The notes under the pieces: generated by a model
The model's database searches: none
Seen by the model: the letters and a program-made list of their open reading frames with translations, nothing else
Told to the model about the DNA's origin: nothing
Shown here: positions 17,870 through 25,504 of the stretch, piece after piece
Numbering within the stretch: the stretch's first letter is position 1
How the letters are laid out: each line of letters opens with the position of its first letter
Translations under genes and position numbers: made by a program
Source of the DNA: Paenimyroides marinum
Lineage (GTDB): Bacteria; Bacteroidota; Bacteroidia; Flavobacteriales; Flavobacteriaceae
Assembly: GCF_900108395.1 (NCBI RefSeq)
Contig: NZ_FNXE01000021.1
Span: 1 to 54,326 of the forward strand
Length of the DNA stretch: 54,326 nucleotides
Reading direction: 5' to 3'

Positions 17870-19990
17870 ATGAATAAATACACGTGTCCTATGCACCCAC
17901 AGGTGCTAAAAGACGAACCGGGAAAATGCCCGCTCTGTGGCATGGCATTGGTTCCCGTTGGCGGTGCGTCAGCTTCTCATGAACACACATCAGGACATGG
18001 GCATTCCGGGCATTCTCAACATGGCCATGCTGACGAAAACTTTAATAAACATGAGGGGCATCATACAGGCGATTTCCTCACACGTTTTTGGATAAGCCTT
18101 GTCATTACAATCCCTATCCTGCTCCTGTCACACATGATACAGCAATGGTTGGGTTTCTCCCTTGCTTTCAATGGCGATAAATATGTGCTGCTGGCATTGG
18201 GTACGGTGATTTATTGCTATGGAGGCTTACCGTTCCTAAAGGGAATGATTGGCGAGGTGAAAGCCAAAGCCATAGGGATGATGACACTTGTTGCCATTGC
18301 CATATCCGTAGCCTATGTTTATTCCGTAGCCGTTGTATTTGGCTTGCAGGGTATGGACTTCTTTTGGGAACTGGCAACCCTAATTGACATCATGCTGTTA
18401 GGGCATTGGCTGGAAATGCGTTCCCAAATGGCTGCTTCACGGGCATTACAGTCATTGGTGGCTTTGCTGCCCAACGATGTTACCGTGGAACGTGGCGGAG
18501 AAGCTGTAAAGATAAAGCTCGAAGACCTGCAAAGCGGTGAAACGGCTATCATAAAACCGGGAGAAAAAATTCCAGCCGATGGATTGGTACTGGAGGGGCT
18601 TTCGTATATCAACGAGAGTATGCTTACCGGGGAAAGTGTTCCCGTAAAAAAGGAAAAGGACGGAAAGGTCATCGCAGGCTCTATCAATGGCGATGGTGCG
18701 CTGAAAGTTAAGGTAACAGCCGTGGGAAAAGACAGCTACCTGAACAGGGTTATCAATCTTGTGCAGGAAGCGCAGGCTACTAAGTCTAATACACAGAACC
18801 TTGCGGACAAAGTTGCCAAATGGCTCACCTTTATTGCCATTGCCGTGGGCATAGGCACATTTGCCTATTGGTATGCAAGCAGTGGAGATATTGCCTTTGC
18901 GCTTGAAAGAATGGTGACGGTAATGGTAACGGCCTGCCCGCACGCATTGGGCGTGGCTATCCCGTTGGTGGTCGCCATTTCCACAACGCTTTCGGCGACC
19001 AATGGCCTGCTCATCCGCAACCGTACGGCATTTGAAACCACCCGAAAACTTTCCACCGTCATTTTTGATAAGACCGGAACGCTCACCAAAGGTTCCCATG
19101 CCGTAGAAAAGGTTATACCGTTAACAGACGAATATAATGCCGATGAGGTTATCCAGTATGCTGCCGCAGTACAGCAAAATTCGGAACACCATATCGCCAA
19201 AGGCATTATGGCTACATTGAAAGAAAAGAGCCTTGCCTTATGGAAGTCTGAAAACTTCAGCTATATGCAGGGCATAGGTGTTAAAGGTGTTGTGAACGGG
19301 AAAAATGTCGTAGCTGGCGGCCCGAATTATTTCACCGAAAACCACCTTTCCCTGCCGGAAATACCAAGCGAAATCAATCAGGAAGCCGAAACGGTCAACT
19401 TTGTCCTCATTGATGACCGGGTAATCGGCATCATTACTTTGGCAGACAGCATCCGTGAGGGTTCGGCACAGGCGATTGAGGAACTCAAAAAAATGGGCAT
19501 CAAGTCCTTTCTGCTCACCGGGGACAACGACAGGATTGCTGCTGCCGTAGCCGGAAAATTGGGTATGGACGGGTATTTGGCTAATGTGCTTCCGCACAAC
19601 AAGCAGGAGAAAGTAAAGGAGTTTCAGGCAAAAGGCGAAATCGTAGCAATGACTGGTGATGGTGTAAATGATGCACCTGCACTGGCACAGGCAGATGTGG
19701 GCATTGCCGTGGGTTCCGGTACGGACGTGGCTGCCGAAACAGCGGATATCATATTGGTAGACAGCGACCCGAGGGATGTGGTCAAACTGATTGACTTCGG
19801 CAAACTTACCTACAAAAAGATGGTACAGAACCTGATATGGGCGGTTGGCTACAACGTGGTGGCAATACCGCTTGCGGCAGGCGTACTCTATCCGAATTTT
19901 GTTTTAAGTCCCGCTATGGGTGCTGTGCTGATGAGTGTAAGCACCATTGTAGTGGCTATTAACGCAAGTTTTTTAAAAATCAAAAAATAA
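17870..19990 (+). CDS. CopB-type P1B ATPase (CPH motif)
   Basis: The 706-residue pump has an N-terminal heavy-metal-binding YTCPMHPQV...GKCPLCGMALVP segment (4-30), a His-rich linker (HEHTSGHGHSGHSQHGHADE), a membrane site CPH (C356-P357-H358) and the phosphorylated D400 in DKTGTLTKGSH, with GDGVNDAPALAQADVG as hinge. The CPH signature defines the P1B-3 (CopB-like) subgroup, associated with Cu+/Cu2+ or Ag+ transport, in contrast to the CPC pump at 12661. Location in a copper operon supports copper. The next gene starts 6 nt downstream. Confidence 0.9.
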   Translation: MNKYTCPMHPQVLKDEPGKCPLCGMALVPVGGASASHEHTSGHGHSGHSQHGHADENFNKHEGHHTGDFLTRFWISLVITIPILLLSHMIQQWLGFSLAFNGDKYVLLALGTVIYCYGGLPFLKGMIGEVKAKAIGMMTLVAIAISVAYVYSVAVVFGLQGMDFFWELATLIDIMLLGHWLEMRSQMAASRALQSLVALLPNDVTVERGGEAVKIKLEDLQSGETAIIKPGEKIPADGLVLEGLSYINESMLTGESVPVKKEKDGKVIAGSINGDGALKVKVTAVGKDSYLNRVINLVQEAQATKSNTQNLADKVAKWLTFIAIAVGIGTFAYWYASSGDIAFALERMVTVMVTACPHALGVAIPLVVAISTTLSATNGLLIRNRTAFETTRKLSTVIFDKTGTLTKGSHAVEKVIPLTDEYNADEVIQYAAAVQQNSEHHIAKGIMATLKEKSLALWKSENFSYMQGIGVKGVVNGKNVVAGGPNYFTENHLSLPEIPSEINQEAETVNFVLIDDRVIGIITLADSIREGSAQAIEELKKMGIKSFLLTGDNDRIAAAVAGKLGMDGYLANVLPHNKQEKVKEFQAKGEIVAMTGDGVNDAPALAQADVGIAVGSGTDVAAETADIILVDSDPRDVVKLIDFGKLTYKKMVQNLIWAVGYNVVAIPLAAGVLYPNFVLSPAMGAVLMSVSTIVVAINASFLKIKK

Positions 19991-19996
19991 ATAAAA

Positions 19997-20662
19997 ATGA
20001 AAAATCTAACATTATCAATCATTGCTGTTATCATGGCATTTGTAACAGTATCATGCAATCAGGCATCCAACAAAAACGAGCAGTCTTCAAGTGATACTGC
20101 TGTTGTATCACAAGAACAGTCAGCTTCCCAACCAAAAGAGGATGATACGGTAGCTGCGCCCGTTGTGAGTGAAACTCCGAGCGGTCAGGAAGCAAAAGCA
20201 ACAGGAAAAGAAGAAGCAAAAAACTTTTCTATTGCGCCCATAGTTACCGATTATCTGTCCTTAAAGAACGCCCTTGTTTCGGACGATGACAAAGCTGCCG
20301 CCAGTTCAGGGAAAAAGCTGTTAGCTACCCTGAATAAAGTGGACATGAAAGCCGTTCCTGCCGATAAGCACAAAAAGTACATGGACATAGCGGACGATGC
20401 TAAAGAACACGCAGAACATATCGGGGAAAATGTCGGCAACATCCACCACCAGCGGGAACATTTGGCCTCGCTTGGCGAAGATTTGAAAGACCTGATTGAT
20501 TTGTTCGGTACATCGCAAACATTGTATCAGGACCATTGCCCGATGTTCAATGACGGTAAGGGTGCTGTTTGGTTCAGCGAAAACAAGGAAATCAAAAACC
20601 CTTACTACGGTTCTAAAATGCTGACCTGCGGTAAGGTGGAAAAAACAATTAACAGCAAATAA
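19997..20662 (+). CDS. DUF3347 lipoprotein
   Basis: A 221-residue lipoprotein: signal peptide with lipobox VTVSC (Cys20), a low-complexity Ser/Glu/Lys linker (about 23-75) and a DUF3347 domain (about 80-221) ending DHCPMFNDGKGAVWFS and NPYYGSKMLTCG, nearly the same motifs as the 16111 protein. Likely periplasmic copper-binding partner of the efflux systems (family-based inference). It is 6 nt after the CPH ATPase and 10 nt before the DUF305 gene. Two DUF3347 proteins in one operon, one soluble with HMA and one membrane-anchored, suggest a division of labour. Confidence 0.8.
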   Translation: MKNLTLSIIAVIMAFVTVSCNQASNKNEQSSSDTAVVSQEQSASQPKEDDTVAAPVVSETPSGQEAKATGKEEAKNFSIAPIVTDYLSLKNALVSDDDKAAASSGKKLLATLNKVDMKAVPADKHKKYMDIADDAKEHAEHIGENVGNIHHQREHLASLGEDLKDLIDLFGTSQTLYQDHCPMFNDGKGAVWFSENKEIKNPYYGSKMLTCGKVEKTINSK

Positions 20663-20672
20663 ATTTCGGGTT

Positions 20673-21197
20673 ATGGAAAATATGCAAAACAATCACAATG
20701 CGGGTCATGCCTCGGAGCATGGCACGCACAATCCAAAACATGCTTCGGGCATGTACAAACGCTTTGCGGTGATGGCTGTCGCCATGTTCGCAGTGATGTA
20801 TTTTATCATGTACGCCATGATTGACGAGTGGCAGAACCTGATACCCAATATCAATAACCTGTACATGACCCTGCTGATGACCTCGGCAATGCTGCTTATC
20901 GAATTAGCGATAATGAAAGTGATGTACCCCAACAGGAAGATGAATTGGGCGATAGCCATCATCTCGGTTGCCGTTGGCATCTTTTCATGGTTTGGTATCA
21001 GGGAACAAATCAATGTCGGGGACAAGCAGTTTGCAAAGGGTATGATACCCCATCACGCAGCAGCCATATTGATGTCCGAAAAGGCACACCTGACCGACCC
21101 GGAACTGATAGAGCTGCAAAAAAACATACTTAAAACCCAAGCGGAAGAAATTGAACTGATGAAGCGCAAGCTAAAAGAGTTTGAAGAAAGTAAATAA
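20673..21197 (+). CDS. DUF305 membrane protein
   Basis: A 174-residue protein with a His-rich N-terminus (NNHNAGHASEHGTHNPKH), three hydrophobic helices (about 32-50, 63-82, 90-108) and a C-terminal DUF305 segment: KGMIPHHAAAILMSEKA followed by Q-x3-I-x2-M (NILKTQAEEIELMKRKL). DUF305 is a ferritin-like helical fold common in copper-responsive loci; its chemistry is not settled. The HH and Met residues could be metal ligands. Joined to its neighbours by 10 nt upstream and about 26 nt downstream. Confidence 0.8.
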   Translation: MENMQNNHNAGHASEHGTHNPKHASGMYKRFAVMAVAMFAVMYFIMYAMIDEWQNLIPNINNLYMTLLMTSAMLLIELAIMKVMYPNRKMNWAIAIISVAVGIFSWFGIREQINVGDKQFAKGMIPHHAAAILMSEKAHLTDPELIELQKNILKTQAEEIELMKRKLKEFEESK

Positions 21198-21223
21198 TAA
21201 AATTTAAAAAAACAAGTTTGGAC

Positions 21224-21640
21224 ATGAGCAAAATAATAATCGGCTTTATTTCCTTATCAGCCCTGCTATTCACCGCTTGCGGACAGGTAGGGTCAAATAA
21301 GGATGAAGCGACACAGCATTCGCAGGCAACTCCGGAAAGCCACGGGCATAGTAACCAAATAGGTGAATTGGTTCCATCGGATGAAGTCTGCATGGTCAAC
21401 GATGCCTATATGGGCAAAAGGCAGTTTGACGTAAAATTTGATGGTAAAACCTATTACGGATGTTGCGAAATGTGTAAGGAACGTATTCCAAAAGATGCGA
21501 CCGTGCGGATGGCGATAGACCCCTATTCCCATAAGCAGGTAGACAAAGCTAATGCGGTGATTGCTGTGACAGGAAATAACGGTGAAGTTTCTTATTTTGA
21601 AAACAAGGAGAATTATGCCAAGTATGTGAAAAAACAGTAG
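21224..21640 (+). CDS. Lipoprotein with TRASH/YHS-like cysteine motif
   Basis: A 138-residue lipoprotein (lipobox LFTAC, Cys19 from ATG 21224; a TTG 6 nt upstream is a weaker start). After a His/Ser linker comes a metal-binding core: CMVNDAYMGKRQFDVKFDG...YYGCCEMCKERI, which fits a TRASH/YHS-type treble-clef motif used for soft metals, then a predicted beta-rich tail. Suggested role: periplasmic copper sequestration or transfer to the oxidase or pumps (inference). Confidence 0.7.
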   Translation: MSKIIIGFISLSALLFTACGQVGSNKDEATQHSQATPESHGHSNQIGELVPSDEVCMVNDAYMGKRQFDVKFDGKTYYGCCEMCKERIPKDATVRMAIDPYSHKQVDKANAVIAVTGNNGEVSYFENKENYAKYVKKQ

Positions 21641-21672
21641 ACACAAAAAGATGAAGCCACAATAAAATAATT

Positions 21673-22128
21673 ATGACCATAAAGAAGAAAATCATATTGG
21701 GGCTGGCTGTCGTCCTGATTGCCATACAGTTCTTTCAGCCCTTACGGAACCAGGCGGTTGAAGTGCCAGCCACCCATATCGAAAGGGTGTACACCGTACC
21801 CCAAAATGTAAAGGCTATCCTTGTTCAGTCCTGTTATGACTGCCATAGCAACAATACCCATTATCCGTGGTACAGCCGTATCCAGCCCGGCGCATGGTAC
21901 ATGGCAGAGCATATAAAAAAGGGGAAAGAGGAACTCAACTTTAGCGAATTTGGCGACTATTCTGTCCGCAGGCAGCGAAACAAGTTCAGGGCTATGGCCG
22001 GGCAGGTTAAGGACGGGGAAATGCCGTTGTCATCATACACACTAATTCATCGCAATGCAGTATTGTCACCGGAGGATAAGCAGGTTTTGATAGCGTGGTT
22101 TAGCACAATGGAAGACAGCATTAAATAA
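21673..22128 (+). CDS. Haem-binding domain protein (c-type CxxCH)
   Basis: A 151-residue protein with one N-terminal membrane anchor (about 7-21) and a haem-c motif CYDCH (C54/C57/H58), followed by conserved SNNTHYPWY, MAEHIKKGK, and MPLSSYTLIHRNAVLSPED, matching the Haem_bd family of small Bacteroidota cytochrome-like proteins. Likely periplasmic electron carrier, possibly with the multicopper oxidase gene 14 nt downstream (inference). Confidence 0.85.
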   Translation: MTIKKKIILGLAVVLIAIQFFQPLRNQAVEVPATHIERVYTVPQNVKAILVQSCYDCHSNNTHYPWYSRIQPGAWYMAEHIKKGKEELNFSEFGDYSVRRQRNKFRAMAGQVKDGEMPLSSYTLIHRNAVLSPEDKQVLIAWFSTMEDSIK

Positions 22129-22141
22129 AATTTTTCAAATC

Positions 22142-24415
22142 ATGAACAGATATAATAAAATACCTATAAGAATTTTGCAAACAGTGCTGATACTGCTTTG
22201 CACACAAACATTATTCGCACAGAAAGTAGTGCGTTACGAATTGTATGTAAAAGACACATTGGTAAACTATGCCGGGAAAGAAAAAAGAGCCATTGCCGTA
22301 AACGGGCAAATCCCCATGCCCACCCTTACCTTTACCGAGGGCGACACTGCCGAAATAGTGGTGCACAACCAATTGAAAGAAAGCACATCACTTCACTGGC
22401 ATGGTGTGTTCCTGCCCAATAAAGAAGACGGTGTGCCCTGGCTTACACAAAAACCCATCGCACCGGGCACAACCTACACCTACCGTTTTCCGATTATCCA
22501 GCATGGTACGCACTGGTACCATTCCCACTCAGGATTGCAGGAGCAGATTGGCATGTACGGAAGTTTTATCATGAAGAAAAGAAGCGATGATAAGACATTC
22601 AGACAAGGAATTGACGATTTGCCGACCGTTCCAATTATATTAAGTGAGTGGACAAATCTTAACCCCGACAACATTAACAGGATGCTGCATAATGCCAACG
22701 ATTGGGCTGCTATCAAAAAAGAGGCTACACAATCATACGTTGAAGCGATTAAAGAAGGGAAATTTGGAGTGAAAGTAAAGAATGAATGGAAGCGAATGCT
22801 GGCAATGGATGTTAGTGATGTTTACTATGATAAAGTCCTAATAAATGGTAGCCATAGCACCGATTTGAAAACAATTGATGGTAAAAAGCTAAAAGCAGGC
22901 GACAAAGTAAGATTGCGTGTTTCCAATGGAGGGGCGTCTTCATATTTCTGGCTAAGGTATGCTGGAGGAAAAATTACAGTAGTAGCGAGTGATGGGAATG
23001 ATGTTGAGCCTGTAGAGGTGGACAGGTTAATCATTGCCGTTTCTGAAACTTACGATATTGTAGTGACTATCCCTCAAGATGGTTTGGCTTACGAGTTCTT
23101 AGCAACAACCGAAGACAGGACACAATCTGCGAGTTTATTTATAGGTGATGGGGTCAAACAGCTTATTTCCCCGCTCCCACGATTGAAGTATTTCGAGGGG
23201 ATGAAGATGATGAACGATATGATGAAAATGAATGGCGATTTGGACGATATGGGCATGAAGATGAGCCTTAACCAAATGGACATGAATGTAGTGATGTATC
23301 CCGAAATTACCGGAGATGCAACAAAAAAAGCAGACCACAGTAAGCATGAGGGTATGGACATGGATAACGACGCTAACCGTTACAACGCTAATGCCTTGGG
23401 AGACATCAAAACATTAAATTATGCTATGTTGCAATCGCCTTATAACACCTCTCTTCCAAATGATGCGCCTGTAAAAGAGTTGAAATTCACACTTACTGGC
23501 AACATGAACCGCTATGTATGGAGCATGGATAATAAAATACTTTCGGAAACTGACAAAATACCTGTAAAAAAAGGAGAAATATTACGGATTACCATCTATA
23601 ACAATTCCATGATGCGTCATCCCATGCACCTCCACGGATTTGATTTTAGGGTTATTAACGGTAAGGGAGAAAAATCGCCTTTGAAAAATGTATTGGACAT
23701 TATGCCGATGGAAACGGATACTATAGAGTTTTTAGCAAATGAGGAAGGTGATTGGTTTTTCCATTGCCATATTCTTTATCATATGATGGCAGGAATGAAC
23801 AGGGTGTTTGAAGTTGGAGATTACAAAAATCCCTATTTACCCGATAAAGCAAAAGCCTATAAAGAACTGCAAAGGGAAAGCAATATGCCTCACTTTATGA
23901 TTGAAAACGACTTTGCAACGAATGGAAATGACGGTGGAGCGATGTTGCAAAATGCAAGATGGTCATTAGGTACAGAATGGCGTTTAGGCTATAATAGTAT
24001 GCACGGTTATGAAGTAGAAACCCATTTAGGTAGATACATTGGAAAAATGCAATGGTTCATGCCCTTTGTAGGTTTTGATTACCGCTACCGTAAAATGGGA
24101 GAAGATGAACACGAAAAGAACATATTTGGACAAACCAACAAGAAAGACACCCGCAGGGCGTTCAGTTTAGGGTTTATGTATACATTGCCTATGCTGGTCA
24201 ATTTTCAGGCAGAAGTATATCACGACGGTATTGTGAGATTGCAGTTAATGCGTGAAGATATACCAATTTCAAAAAGACTAAGAGGTGGTTTTATGGTGAA
24301 TACCGACTTAGAGTATATGGGAGAACTTAGGTATATCATTAATAAGAATATAGGTATACGTACCCACTATGATAGCGATATGGGCTTTGGTGTGGGGCTG
24401 GCATTGACTTATTAA
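22142..24415 (+). CDS. Multicopper oxidase (CopA/CueO-like) fused to a CopB-like barrel domain
   Basis: The 757-residue protein has a signal peptide (cleavage about LFAQ27), three cupredoxin domains with all copper ligands: HWH (H85/H87), HWYHSH (H124/H127/H129), HPMHLHGF (H493/H496/H498) and HCHILYHMMAGM (H541/C542/H543/H547/M552). A Met/Asp-rich insertion (about 345-425: GMKMMNDMMKMNG, DMGMKMSLNQMDM, HEGMDMDND) resembles CueO-type Cu-binding loops. From about residue 595 the sequence changes to amphipathic strands with GTEWRLGYNSMHGYEVE and a YRYRK segment, resembling the outer-membrane copper protein CopB. Expected role: periplasmic Cu(I) oxidation at the outer membrane. GC falls from about 50% to 35-40% near 22560, inside the gene. 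Confidence 0.88.
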   Translation: MNRYNKIPIRILQTVLILLCTQTLFAQKVVRYELYVKDTLVNYAGKEKRAIAVNGQIPMPTLTFTEGDTAEIVVHNQLKESTSLHWHGVFLPNKEDGVPWLTQKPIAPGTTYTYRFPIIQHGTHWYHSHSGLQEQIGMYGSFIMKKRSDDKTFRQGIDDLPTVPIILSEWTNLNPDNINRMLHNANDWAAIKKEATQSYVEAIKEGKFGVKVKNEWKRMLAMDVSDVYYDKVLINGSHSTDLKTIDGKKLKAGDKVRLRVSNGGASSYFWLRYAGGKITVVASDGNDVEPVEVDRLIIAVSETYDIVVTIPQDGLAYEFLATTEDRTQSASLFIGDGVKQLISPLPRLKYFEGMKMMNDMMKMNGDLDDMGMKMSLNQMDMNVVMYPEITGDATKKADHSKHEGMDMDNDANRYNANALGDIKTLNYAMLQSPYNTSLPNDAPVKELKFTLTGNMNRYVWSMDNKILSETDKIPVKKGEILRITIYNNSMMRHPMHLHGFDFRVINGKGEKSPLKNVLDIMPMETDTIEFLANEEGDWFFHCHILYHMMAGMNRVFEVGDYKNPYLPDKAKAYKELQRESNMPHFMIENDFATNGNDGGAMLQNARWSLGTEWRLGYNSMHGYEVETHLGRYIGKMQWFMPFVGFDYRYRKMGEDEHEKNIFGQTNKKDTRRAFSLGFMYTLPMLVNFQAEVYHDGIVRLQLMREDIPISKRLRGGFMVNTDLEYMGELRYIINKNIGIRTHYDSDMGFGVGLALTY

Positions 24416-24427
24416 AATTAAATAACT

Positions 24428-24528
24428 AAGGGTTGTAAACTGCATAACCGTAAAAAAATATCGGTAAAAAAAAGGAGGTGATGCAGGTGTAATTCGCAAA
24501 GACTAACCTGCATCATACTACAACCCTT
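24428..24528 (+). ncRNA. Structured leader or attenuator-like RNA
   Basis: Outer stem AAGGGTTGTA (24428-24437)/TACAACCCTT (24519-24528), 10 bp, encloses two hairpins: ACCG (24447-24450)/CGGT (24462-24465), and TGATGCAGGT (24479-24488)/ACCTGCATCA (24506-24515), 10 bp perfect. A strong Shine-Dalgarno-like AAAGGAGG (24470-24477) precedes ATG-CAG-GTG-TAA at 24480-24491, a possible three-codon ORF inside the stem. TGCATCA recurs at 24603-24609 and could pair with TGATGCA as an alternative. Possible terminator or translational attenuator for rteC. Confidence 0.5.
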
Positions 24529-24610
24529 TAAAGTATGCAACAAAAATCTATCTATCGTTCCATCATCAATACGGTAGAGGTTGAATTTTTTTAAGCAGTA
24601 ATTGCATCAT

Positions 24611-24635
24611 AAGCTAATACGAACAGTGTTAGCTT
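24611..24635 (+). terminator. Second hairpin between leader and rteC
   Basis: AAGCTAA (24611-24617) and TTAGCTT (24629-24635) form a 7-bp stem with an 11-nt loop and are followed by TTCTG. Position 30 nt before the rteC start suggests a conditional terminator or ribosome-site-shielding hairpin; T run is weak. Confidence 0.35.
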
Positions 24636-24667
24636 TTCTGTATTAACCAATAATATATTACATCAAA

Positions 24668-25498
24668 ATGAAGCGAATGGATAAATTTTACAATGAAACA
24701 TATCTTAAATTGGAAACTGCAATCCAGGAACTGGAGATTGAAACCGACTGCCCCATAAAAAGAATTGAAGCCGTTATACACCATATCATACAAAGCCTTG
24801 CCGACTTAAAGGACTTTGTACTGAAAAATGACTTTAAGAATATGGAAGAAGAAATCCATTTTTTCAAGTATCAGAAACCTGTTATTGTTTCAAAGCTCAT
24901 CTACTACAATGCCATCTATAAAATCGAAACAAGAAGACCCTACGGGAACAAGCGTACCAAGAAATATTTTACCAAAGAACTGAAAAAGCTAAAAAGGTTC
25001 TTTGAAAACAACCTTGATTTTTACAAGTATTACCGCAGCAATAATTCTTTCGTTGACGAAAAATTCTTTGTGCGTGGCAAGCACGATATAAGGCTGTGGT
25101 TAGACACATTTTATTTTGAAGCAGACCATCGTTTTTCTACTTCACACGATTATAAGGTTGCCAAGATTATTGCCAATGACCTGATACAAGTTTATTTGGA
25201 AGACAGGCTCAATAACATCAATGTGAAAAGGGGGTCGGACAATTCATTGAAATGGACGGCAAGTAAAACGGCACTGACGGAACTCATATATGCACTGTAC
25301 TCCCACGGTGTATTTAACAATGGGAATACAGACATAAAATTGATAGCTAAAACTTTTGAAGAAGCCTTTAATATTGAGTTAGGCGATTTTTACCACACGT
25401 TTATGGAACTGAAAGCCCGTAAGATAAACCGAACCAAATTCCTTGACAGCCTGTGTGAAGCCCTAATAAAAAAAATGGACGAAAAGGACGAAAAGTAA
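24668..25498 (+). CDS. rteC: RteC-family regulator (first copy)
   Basis: The 276-residue protein belongs to the RteC family. In CTnDOT, RteC activates the excision operon. Family motifs seen: EEEIHFFKYQKPVIVSKLIYYN, FYKYYRSNNS, FFVRGKHDIR, DHRFSTSHDYKVAKIIAND and the C-terminal winged-helix-like SLKWTASKTALTELIYALY...FNIELGDFYHTF. Start ATG 24668 follows the possible RNA leader. It is convergent with the methylase-helicase gene; stops are 6 nt apart. A second rteC lies at 39637-40482 on the other strand. Confidence 0.85.
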   Translation: MKRMDKFYNETYLKLETAIQELEIETDCPIKRIEAVIHHIIQSLADLKDFVLKNDFKNMEEEIHFFKYQKPVIVSKLIYYNAIYKIETRRPYGNKRTKKYFTKELKKLKRFFENNLDFYKYYRSNNSFVDEKFFVRGKHDIRLWLDTFYFEADHRFSTSHDYKVAKIIANDLIQVYLEDRLNNINVKRGSDNSLKWTASKTALTELIYALYSHGVFNNGNTDIKLIAKTFEEAFNIELGDFYHTFMELKARKINRTKFLDSLCEALIKKMDEKDEK

Positions 25499-25504
25499 CG
25501 ACTA

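Noticed and set aside
18452..19099. A 215-residue antisense frame in the CPH ATPase gene
   Set aside because: Fully within a conserved gene and of shadow composition.
24470..24482. AAAGGAGGTGATG read as the complement of the 16S rRNA 3' end, possible rRNA remnant
   Set aside because: Only about 12 nt match and no other rRNA sequence nearby; a strong Shine-Dalgarno explains it.
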